Shown here in pieces: positions 53,971 through 64,000 of a stretch of DNA of 64,000 nucleotides (its first letter is position 1; the number at the start of each line of letters is the position of its first letter). The translations under genes and the position numbers were made by a program. The notes beneath the pieces were generated by a model that searched no databases, was not told the DNA's origin, and saw only the letters and a program-made list of their open reading frames with translations. Source of the stretch: Physella acuta (Eukaryota > Mollusca > Gastropoda > Physidae). The DNA lies in NCBI RefSeq assembly GCF_028476545.1, contig NW_026731985.1, forward strand, positions 284,501 through 348,500. Reading direction: 5' to 3'.

Positions 53971-55149
53971 TACATTTTACTAAAAAGTGTACAACATACA
54001 GTGAAGTATCAGAGTACTTTCAGTAAATTGAGGAAGATGACTGTATAGCAACACAATACAACAGAATTTTGAATTAGATTACATGTTAATTAAATTTCTA
54101 TGAACAGTATTTTAATGTTCCCTTGATAGACCAATCATAGGACAGCTAAACTAGAAATCTGCAGTTTGGTGATCAAGCATAATTTTTGTTTACAACAAAA
54201 GGAGATATAACATGATGTGATTTATTTACCACTTCACAATTCTGATTACAATTTTTATGAAATTAGGGATAATTTTTTTTAACTATTCACAATTCTGGAA
54301 CAAAGAAACTAGACATTCAAATCTGAATTTTGATTTAAATTGGTGGTTATGGGGAGAAGGCACCTTATTGAAAATGAAAAAAAAAATTATACCTTTGACT
54401 TTGACATGCTCCAACTGTACTACAAAAATAGAATGCGGCTCTAGCTCCACGGTGCATTGGTAGAACTGCTAGCAAGGGAAATTACTCCTCAAGGAGCAAC
54501 AACCTTAGCAGTATAACTGACTTACCTACCTTATTTCTAAAAGTGGAAGACCTTTGAAAATCTCCACGGAAAAACTCAAAACAGACGAAATAAATGTCTT
54601 CACACACATTTTTGATATTCTGTGTAATGTAACTAACTTAACCTCATAAGTAAGCTAAACTAAAGATTATACTTAGCTCTGGATTAACTCATTAACAAGT
54701 CCTTAAACTAGTCCCCACTCAACAAATCAGCTATTGCAACACAACTTCTATGAATCATAATTTTACAAACAGCAGGTGTGAAATTGTAGTGTACACATCT
54801 ACTTTACATCATGGTCACTAGTTCCCAATACGGTAATGATTTTTGTTTCAAATTTTTCGTGTGGCTCAATTATGTAACATTGTGCTCTTAGTATTTTTTA
54901 CTTAGTATGTAGTAATTTAATGAATTTCTTAAGTTAGACATTGTTTAAAAATTTAATATGTGAGTACTAAAGTGGAAAATTGTTCTAGCAGACACTAGAT
55001 TTTGGTTACATCTTGTCACTTACTTATTTGAATGCCTCATGTTAAAAGATTACTGAGTTGTTTAAAAGTCTAATCAAGCAGGTGCTTTATGTAGCTTGAG
55101 TAATTTGGTGCCTGTAATATAGAAATAAAACAAGTGGCTGTTTGATTTT
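53971..55149. other. Intergenic DNA, no gene seen
   Basis: AT-rich, no coding frame I can support and no ankyrin-repeat exon that would extend DAPK. Confidence 0.45.
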
Positions 55150-55445
55150 AATACTTGAAATTACAATAGCCAGCCTGATCAAAGGTTTCAAATCATGACG
55201 TTACAATAACTAGCCTGACCATAGACAGGTCTCAAATCATGACATTACAATAACTAGCCTGACCAAAGACAGGTCTCAAATCATGACATTACAATAACTA
55301 GCCTGACCAAAGACAGGTCTCAAATCATGACATTACAATAGCTAGCCTGACCACAGGAGCCTAACAGGTTTCAAATCATGACATTACAATAACTAGCCTG
55401 ACCATAGCCAGTTTTCAAATCATAACGTTACAATAACTAGTCTGA
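55150..55445. repeat. Tandem repeat, about 44-bp unit, 6-7 copies
   Basis: ATTACAATAACTAGCCTGAC and CAGGTCTCAAATCATGAC alternate at about 44 bp. The central three copies are nearly identical. Confidence 0.92.
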
Positions 55446-57359
55446 CAGTAGAAAACATGTTTACATGATGTGATGACAGAAGCCAATGATTGATGCACAC
55501 ATCTTTAATTTAGCCAATTAGTAGAGTCAAGTTGGTTTCATTACCTCATTTGTCAATAACACACTGCTTAGTAGAATATTTTTTCCTTTTTTAATTTAAA
55601 ATTACCCGTGGAACATGGCTGAAGATTTTTATCTGCTGATGAAACTTCTAAAGCCTTGACATAGATGGGCACACTTCTAGTGGTCCAACTTTTTATGGTT
55701 TCTAAAATGGCCAACACTTTTTATGGGTACCTAAAGTGGCCACACTTCATACTTCATAAGTGCTCACCGTTATATGGCCAGACTTTTAATAGTAAATCAT
55801 AAGGTGGCCGAATTTAAACAAAAAAACAGATAAAAATAATCAAGCAGTCATTGATTACATTTTAAGTTAACCATAATGACCGAGTAACCTCATAAGTGTG
55901 GCTAAGTCTACATAGCTTGCCGATTGTTGGGGAGTGTAACCAACTTTTGACAGTTTTATAGAACCTCTACAACCTTTACAAATGTCACACCCCCTGATAT
56001 TTCCTCACATGTGTTGTACAGATATTTACTTTGTAATGACCTGTCCCTTTAAATCTCACGTCAGATTTACAACTAGCTCTCTTGTTTGTTGTTGTTCTTG
56101 TTTAATGTCTTGCTCCCACCTCCTCGCTAAATCACAATCATTCCAGGTATTTTACCTACGTTTTATGCCGGTCTACTTTACTTTATCGATCTGTTTAGGA
56201 AATACATTCTTGGCCTTGTCTTGAAGCAAGCTAATTTCAATAGAGGTGTCAACTCGTGTAATCTTTTAATCAATGAAATTCCAGGTGAAAAAAACCCAGC
56301 TTGTTTTGGCATGAAGCCCAATCTTGTACAAACGAAACAGACGAAACGTGCTGTGTGGGACTGTGGACACTATTTTCATTTAGCAATCAATGCCGTATTG
56401 GATATTTTATTATTCTTATTGTTTTCTGTGTGCGAGGATAGCCGGGTTATGTTATCTTGTCGCTCCCTGACCACTGGGAAGCTTGTGAGACAGTTGTAAT
56501 AACGGTACCCATCCCGTGGTTTTATCGTGATCAATAACCATAACAACTATTTTATGTTTTGTGTTTACAATCTTTACATTAGTTACATGTGGACATATTC
56601 TAATGAAGATTGCGCAATAGCGTATTTTACTATTATTTGCGACAGTCTGTTGTTAAATAATGGTCGAAAGTCCAAAACTCATAGATTTAGCTTTAGCCGG
56701 TAGTCATAACTGTATCACCATAACGTCAGTAAATGCTATTTCTAATTGGAGTGTTCTAGTACCCATCTATTATACAAAGCTTCTAGTACCAAACTAATCG
56801 TATTACTAGTTTCTTCTTCGTGCTTTGTTGTAATTTTGTATGGGAACTCCACCCAATGCACTGAGTATTACGTGTTAACATGCTATGCACCATAAGGCTC
56901 TTTGACACCGACTTCAGCCTGCTTTTCTTTCTGGATTTGCTTCCATAGTCTATGTCCACTCACTAACAATTTGCACATCGGCACTTTTGGGGCAAGCAAT
57001 CATACGCTCCCTCGCCCGATCATACGATCCTTATCATTACTACTGATTGCAAGCTGTTGATGTTAGCCTTTTAAAACGAAAATTAGTCACTACCCTCTGT
57101 GGTCCGAGGTTTTAGCTGTTAATCTTAGTTCTAAGTCAACAGTCATAGGATAGTTCACAGCTGTTGACGCAGCTTATTGAAGGGCAATAACTAGCAACAG
57201 GTTTATAGTCAACAGTATTTAATAATCCTCACAGTGTTAATAGTAGCCCTAGTATTAAGTCAATAATAATTGCTTTAGGCTAATAATCATTATAACAAGC
57301 ATTTCGTCCTTCTCTCTAGCTCTTCGTCTTTTTCATCCTGATATGCAGCTTTAGATCTA
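55446..57359. other. Intergenic DNA, no gene recognised
   Basis: Includes weakly repeated CTTTTTATGG and GTGGCCA blocks near 55680-55800 and a 92-codon plus-strand frame at 56221-56499 that matches nothing I know and lacks coding signs. Confidence 0.4.
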
Positions 57360-57900
57360 GCTAGTCACGGTGCTCAGCTATTGACCTATTAGTTTTGGCG
57401 CCCAGCTGTTGACCTAGTTAGTTTTGGTGCCCAGCTGTTGACCTAGTTAGTTTTGGTGCCCAACTGTCGAATTTTGTCATGATGCCCAGCTGTTGACCTA
57501 GTTAGTTTTGGTGCCCATCTGTTGACCTAGTTAGTTTTGGTGCCCAACTGTTGACCTAGTTAGTTTTGGTGCCCAACTGTCGAATTTTGTCATGATGTTC
57601 AGCTGTTGACCTAGTTAATTTTGGTGCCCATCTGTTGACCTAGTTATTTTTGTGTGCCCAACTGTCGAATTTTGTCATGATGTCCAGCTGTTGACCTAGT
57701 TGGTCACGGTGCCCAGCTGTTGACCTAGTTAATTGTAATGCCCAGCTGTTGACCTATTTGTTCATGATGTCCAGCTATTGACCTAGTTGTTCACAGTGCC
57801 CAGCTGTTGACCTAGTTAGTTGTAGTGCCAAGCTGTTGACCAAGTTGCTCACGGTGCCCAGCTGATGACCTAGTTTGCCATGGTACCCAACGACTGTACT
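57360..57900. repeat. Minisatellite, 30-bp unit, about 17 copies
   Basis: CTGTTGACCTAGTTAGTTTT plus GGTGCCCAAC repeats. A variant with GTCGAATTTTGTCATGATG occurs every few units, giving a higher-order pattern of about 120 bp. Confidence 0.92.
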
Positions 57901-60034
57901 TTTTTCAGTACTCATCTGTTGATCCAGATAGCATACGCGGCAACCCCACACCTCACCCAGTTAGTCTTAGTGCGCATTTCTCGTACTTAGCATGTAGATC
58001 TAGTTAGTCCTGGTACCCGACTCTTTGTCCTTAATGACAATCTTTGTTCGAAAGTATTAAAACAGGTAACAGTTAGTAGTTGAATCCCAGTAACAATCTG
58101 TTGTAGCACTACTTTATCGTCCCCACTGTTAGCCCTAGTCTGTAGCTTGTCTTAGTAACTCGTTAGTACCGCAGGTGCGGGTATCATGTGACTGTTGTGT
58201 ACGTGACAAATTACTGCAGGAACCGTGTGGCTGTCGTATCTTTGACGTCAAGACTTTTCTTTCATATCACAAGTAGTGTTTACTTTACCATTAGTACTGG
58301 CTCCATGACCGTTACATGAAACGTTTCTGTAGCTCTGCTGACCAGAAACTACTCAAGTGTAGGGTACACTCAGTCATCTTAGACCACTACTTTATTGCTC
58401 TTCTATGTTTTAGATTTCTTGCTGACCAAATTCTACAATACAACTTTTATTTTTTGCACTTAATCGACCTTTAAGTTAAGGCTTACGAATGGGTTTGTTA
58501 ACCTTGTGATGTTGACCTATTAACACATGAGAAACATAAACAAATCATTACTTTTTTTCTCTAAAGGAAGGAGGCATTTTGAAACATTTTTTTTAGCTAA
58601 AGATTTAGGGCTTTCGCGAACGTGGGCGAAAAAAACTATGCAGGCTAACTTAACACTTCAAACGATTGAATAAATTTAATTACGAACGAGAGAGAAAAAA
58701 AGACTTCAGAGTTCAGCTTAAGTTTTAACTTTAGGTTTTTATAGTCAGCTATATTTGTCGTCGAAAACCCAGTTCCCTGAAAGTTAAATACAATGTAGTG
58801 TTATCTTGGTGCATTATTCCTGTTTTAGTTGTCATTGTAAGTTGCATTACCCAAGCTTGTCACTCTTTGAGGAAGTAAATAGTTTTAAATGAGAAATAAT
58901 CTTAAAAAAATGCCCCATGCGCACAAGTTTTTCGTATTAGCCTGGTGGTCATAAAGCCCACACTAATGAAGAAGTCGGCTATAATATTGCATAATTCCAC
59001 TGTACATTTAAATATAGCAACTCATGCAAAGCCCACGGTATATCCTTAGACTCGGTGTTGTATAGAAATCCTCTGTAGCCACCGCTTGAAAGACTAGACC
59101 CAGGCCTGCTAGTGAAGGAACAAAGCCTGTTTGTGAAGGTGGCCGGGCGCTGCACGTATCTCTCAAGTCTTCCGACTATAGAGAAGCGATTGAACCGTTC
59201 TATGACACACACGTAGGACTTGGTCTGGTTCTTCAGAGTTCCCGCTTAGATCTGTGCAGTCATGTGATATATTTTTTATCCACCTGAAACAGATGGTGTG
59301 TAGCTATTTACATAATCGATGTTACGGCTTGTTGGGTTCACGCCCGCTGGTGTTGAGGCTATAAACTACCTCGACTGTCCATCTACCTGCTTATATAAGT
59401 ACCTGGATTGATGAAGGTACCTCCCGCACGTGGTTTTTTTTTTTACCTAGTTGTGTGTTGTGTAGTTAAGACACATATAGACAGGTATATGCAAATGTGC
59501 TTCGTGTGCTGACACGACAGCTTTCATGCCCGAATGATTGAAACTTGAGTGTTCACTTTCCTGTTGGGATTACTTGATTGTGTGTTCCTCACGGATCGTA
59601 TAGGAGGCCGTGTTAGGTATGGTGAGAAATGTCCACGTGAATATAGACTGCTGACAGTATCGACGACACACCATACTATACTACATATAACATATATCGA
59701 TCCCCCACTGTAAGCCAGTACACACCATATAGTGTTGTGTGACTGTGTGGACGAACATCACAGTGGGTGCAGCCACCTGTCTGTTGTGTGTGATCAAGGA
59801 TTGCAGTTCTCACACATCACTTATCTTATTTAGCACCCTGACGCTTCTTTCGATTCTGTGGTGCTGTCGTCTATTAAAAACACGGATATTTTGTCGAGTC
59901 AAATGAAGAAAAGGCGTACAGTCGGATAGTAAATATGTGCCACACACCGCAGGACTAGATACTAGAGTCACCAGCAAATAGAGGTATGTGTAAACGGCAG
60001 TATTTGTCTGATCTTGTGATCAAAGATCATTTGG
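57901..60034. other. Intergenic and promoter region of the 60142 gene
   Basis: No array and no recognised exon. The last few hundred bases are richer in CpG, as expected near a promoter. Exact start site not visible. Confidence 0.4.
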
Positions 60035-60145
60035 ATGCAGATGGGAGCATTTGATGTGATGCCGCGTAAGACGGCCGCTGTTTACCATAGCACATCGACT
60101 TTGAGCAACTCCACTTCTGGCGGCTGGGAGTCGGCAGCAACATGA
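60035..60145 (+). promoter_or_regulatory. Upstream ORF overlapping the next start codon (ATGA)
   Basis: An ATG at 60035 opens a 36-codon frame that ends at TGA 60143-60145. This stop overlaps the start at 60142 as ATGA. A second in-frame ATG is at 60041. Such termination-reinitiation layouts can lower or couple translation. Whether 60035 is within the mRNA is not known. Confidence 0.4.
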
Positions 60146-60486
60146 AGAAGGATCGGCTCTCTGTGAGCTCCCGCCTGGATACACCCAGAAAACTGCGGGC
60201 TAGGGTCCATCAGTCCGATGGCTCCATCATATCCGACCATCAGCTAGACACCAGCTACACGTCCGTCAGTCGTATCAAAGACAGGCTGTTCCATTCCGGA
60301 GATCTCCTACAACAGCATGTGCCTTTGTACAAAACCAAACTTTTCCATTCCGGTGGTTTTTTGTCCGCTCTCAGCCGGTCCATTGACTCGCCGATTGTTA
60401 CAAGGTCCACAGACTCTACGCTTGTTAGCAGGTCACACCTGGCCAAATCAGCATCGTCCGAACTGACACTTTCAACCATATTTCAG
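60142..60486 (+). CDS. First coding exon of an unrecognised gene (partial)
   Basis: 115 codons from ATG to a donor (TTTCAG|GTAACT), ending in phase 0. The peptide is basic and Ser/Thr-rich. It has a twofold motif, RLFHSGDLL and KLFHSGGFL, about 23 residues apart, and SRSIDSP/TRSTDST-type repeats that look like kinase sites. No signal peptide or membrane segment. Composition is balanced and CpG-containing, unlike the surroundings, which supports real coding sequence. I do not recognise the protein. No following exon is identified before the window ends, so the gene probably continues beyond 64000 or has small exons I missed. Confidence 0.55.
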
Positions 60487-61184
60487 GTAACTTTCCTGTT
60501 TATTGTTTTTTTTTAAATATCATATCTTGAGAGCTTGAACAATCTACTCTGACCAATAAGCATATTTCGAGGAGTGAGTGGCCATAAGACTAGCCCTTCA
60601 GTTGGTATAGTACGCGTTTTTTCTACTGCCTGTGGCCCATGGTTCACTTTGTTGTTTGCCAAAGCCACCCTACAGGTTATTTTGAAAAACACACGCACTA
60701 AAGGAAATCAATAAAATACAAGCCTGTGATCAGAGCTAAGTGAGCATTTAGCAAGTGGCCAAACGTTTGAATACTGCCATTTTATCATTTATATAAATTC
60801 GGTTAAATTGCTAGGCTGGATAAAATTAACTGCTGTTCCATTCGGCTGAAATAATTTTACTCATTATATTTTTATATAAACGTAACAAAAATATTTATAA
60901 TATACAGTAGATGGAACGATTGCATCGTTGTAAACCCAAAAAAAAACGACGAGTACTGTTTGATATTGCCTACCCAAGTTAAATCTAGGTTAGAGTAGGT
61001 AGAAAAGTAATCTGATTTAGATCGATATGTTTGTCTTATTTCTATTAGCAGTTCCACGTTTGCAAACTTATTTATGTTGAAGTATTTCCTGTGCGCTTTA
61101 ATTAACGTATAATCAGCTGTGATCTGTAATTTGATTGTTGTGGTGTTATGCTATTATTTTGGGGTAGAATAGTGTTAAGTAATA
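60487..61184. other. Intron or intergenic DNA after the 60142 exon
   Basis: AT-rich with no exon that I can support. Confidence 0.4.
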
Positions 61185-61905
61185 AATTTGGTTTCAAAAT
61201 CGTGAGCTGTTATTGCGTTGGCGGCAAAATAATGTGCTATTATCAATATCGTTGTAGAATCATGTGCTGTTATTAGTGTTAGGATCTTGTGCTGTTTTAA
61301 TATCGTTGTAGAATCGTGTGCTGTTATTAATGTTGTAGAATCTTGTGTTGTTATCAATATCGTTGTAGAATCGTGTGCTGTTATCAATATTGTTGTAGAA
61401 TCGTGTGCTGTTATTAATGTTGTAGAATCTTGTGTTGTTATCAATATCGTTATAGAATCTTGTGCTGTTATCAATATTGTTGTAGAATCTTGTGTTGTTA
61501 TCAATATCGTTATAGAATCTTGTGCTGTTATCAATATTGTTGTAGAATCGTGTGCTGTTATTAATGTTGTAGAATCTTGTGTTGTTATCAATATCGTTAT
61601 AGAATCTTGTGCTGTTATCAATATTGTTGTAGAATCTTGTGTTGTTATCAATATCGTTATAGAATCTTGTGCTGTTATCAATATTGTTGTAGAATCTTGT
61701 GTTGTTATCAATATTGTTGTAGAATCTTGTGCTGTTATCAATATTGTTGTAGAATCTTGTGTTGTTATCAATATCGTTATAGAATCTTGTGCTGTTATCA
61801 ATATTGTTGTAGAATCTTGTGTTGTTATCAATATCGTGGTAGAATCTTGTGTTGTTATTAATATCGTTGCAGAAATGTGTGCTGCTGCTATTAACATTGT
61901 CTTTG
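61185..61905. repeat. Minisatellite, 30-bp unit, about 24 copies
   Basis: TGTAGAATCTTGTGTTGTTA plus TCAATATCGT repeats, with GTT/GCT and TTG/TCG variants alternating to give a 60-bp higher-order period. Since 30 is a multiple of three, frames stay open on both strands for over 200 codons; I treat them as artefacts. Confidence 0.95.
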
Positions 61906-63169
61906 TAAAATCGTGTGCTATGTTATTCAGGCCATAGCTTCGTGTGCTGTTTCGTCCATCAAGACTCCGCATGTTTACATTTTGAGCGCTGGCCATTTAA
62001 AACATGTTTCATCAAACACGAGAGGCGTGGTGAGGCGGTACGCTACAGCCCAGTTATAGGCTAACTAAACCATCTGAGAACGTGAATGTACAATGTTATC
62101 TGACCACTGACAATGTAACAAACTAGTTTTAATGTTATTCTGTAATTTGACCAATGGCACTATCAACAAACTGTTTTGAGTGGAATAGTAGTACTAGTAG
62201 TCTACATTAACCTACACGTAGATTTTAAACACACCCCCCCCCCCTTTCCTGCATTACTATTCGTTGCTTGTATCGAATATATGGATTAAAGTATTGAATT
62301 ACCTAGTACTTGAGCAACATAAATGGCCACTTAGAGGGTGAGAAATGGCGCACCTGGTGTTCGAATGGGGGGTTTATTATTATAGAGTTTAGTTTAATTG
62401 ATGGCTGATATTTTTTTTTAAAGTTTTTACTTAGGTCACAATGTCTGTCTGCCTGTCTGTCTGTGGTGTTGTGGTCATATCTTTTCACACCCGAAAAACG
62501 TCTTAAAACACGGTTTTAAATAAAGTATGTATTTGCTTACTATTTTTAAGTTTTTTATATTCCTAATTGCTATTTAAATTATATTTAAACGTTTATTTTA
62601 AATGTTTTTTAAAATTTGTTTTATTTACACTGAATTTTAACCGGGCCACATTTTATAGTTGTAAATCCTAGCTTATTAACAACACTGAACCTCTCTTAGG
62701 TGTGTGATTCATTAAAGGTTGCTTTTAACTTGCTGCCCCCATTAAGTAGGAGTGTTCACGTGATGCTGGGTTCGTCACTTAACGCATGTAAAATGGGATA
62801 GCTTATCTTTACAACACGGAGAAATTGCAAAAACTCAATCCAAGGATTGTTAAATTGTGCTAGTCTCGTTCGAAATAAACCGCATTATATCATGTGGGTA
62901 ATAAATACATGTATTTATGAAAATATGGGTTAAAGTGTAAAGGGACAACATTTACAATCAACTGCAAATAGAATTTAATTGGTTATCTCCCCTAAGTTCC
63001 TTATTGACGATCTGTGTGGTGTGGTACTGAGGCTCTTCTACCCTCAACTAAACATGACATGACTGTCGAGATTGTTTACCTTTTGATACACTTCCCTTTC
63101 CTGTTAGCCTAGAATTATTTCATTTGTACTCAACAGTCGTGTGTCTTATCTTAAATGGGTAGGGGTTTC
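61906..63169. other. Intron or intergenic DNA, no gene seen
   Basis: AT-rich, with a poly-C run near 62231. No coding frame supported. Confidence 0.4.
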
Positions 63170-63320
63170 CAGATTTTGATATCCTGAATTTGGTATTTAT
63201 AGGCAGAATTAAGCCCAATAAATGACATAAAGATATTGGTATTTATAGGCAGAATAAAGCACAACAAGTGACATCTAGGTATTGGTATTTATACTTATAG
63301 ACAGACTAAAACCCAACGGT
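63170..63320. repeat. Tandem repeat, about 56-bp unit, about 3 copies
   Basis: TTGGTATTTATAGGCAGAAT followed by AAGC-CAA-AA-TGACAT recurs three times, the last copy with an extra TACTTATAG. Confidence 0.85.
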
Positions 63321-63856
<536 letters not shown>

Positions 63857-64000
63857 CTTTAAGGTAGTTGTTCTACGCGGAGTAATAAAATACATAACTG
63901 TTGAATACTGTAAGCACATAAAAAATATGCTTCGGCTGTAAGTAGACATTGTACGTCAGCAATATCTTCAGAGACACGAGCTGTCCCTACTGTCAGTCAG

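Noticed and set aside
54430-54500. tRNA-like segment GGCTCTAGCTCCACGG
   Set aside because: No B-box and no cloverleaf that I could fold; not supported as a tRNA or SINE.
53705-60034. Ankyrin, ROC-COR or death-domain exons that would make the kinase a full DAPK1
   Set aside because: I searched the readable frames and found none; poly(A) signals follow exon 9.
61175-61996. Minus-strand frame of 273 codons
   Set aside because: Almost entirely the 30-bp repeat, open on the opposite strand too; no coding signal outside the repeat.

Overview
The window is animal nuclear DNA, AT-rich, with many short exons and GT-AG introns. The best guess is a mollusc, probably a heterobranch gastropod. That guess rests on very animal-like SF3B1, OXNAD1 and DAPK-family proteins, the TAGATC-rich low-complexity DNA, the many poly-C/poly-G runs and the number of minisatellites; it is inference, not proof.

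Layout. Positions 1-19877 hold no gene that I recognise. They consist of one tandem array after another (units of 11 to 62 bp), TA microsatellites, and two non-autonomous hAT-type elements with perfect 8-bp target duplications (7281-7608 and 16828-19078). Positions 19878-31215 carry a complete SF3B1 gene on the plus strand (22 coding exons, 1315 residues by my splice reading). Convergent to it, 32239-34639 on the minus strand encodes OXNAD1, with a probable non-coding first exon near 36470. Divergent from OXNAD1, 38120-53704 on the plus strand encodes a death-associated protein kinase (9 coding exons, 553 residues): a kinase domain, a calmodulin-binding autoregulatory segment and a novel Thr/Asn-rich tail with 17-residue repeats, but no ankyrin repeats. 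A long intergenic stretch with two more minisatellites follows. At 60142-60486 there is the first coding exon of an unrecognised plus-strand gene, preceded by an upstream reading frame that overlaps its start codon. The window closes with further tandem arrays.

The genes do not form a pathway. SF3B1 is the U2 snRNP protein that helps choose the branch point and 3' splice site, OXNAD1 is a flavin/NAD oxidoreductase expected in mitochondria, and DAPK is a Ca2+/calmodulin-regulated Ser/Thr kinase.

The most striking signal is that tandem duplication has repeatedly captured splice sites. In the DAPK gene the 3' splice site of exon 3 is the last of 15 tandem copies, the 5' splice site of exon 4 is the first of about 40 copies, and the 3' splice site of exon 7 is the last of about four degenerate copies. 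The exon 6 acceptor sits beside a 92-bp duplication. OXNAD1 has a duplicated 5' splice site giving an in-frame 51-nt alternative, and SF3B1 has a duplicated 3' splice site before exon 9. A hAT-type element later landed inside the exon 3 array.
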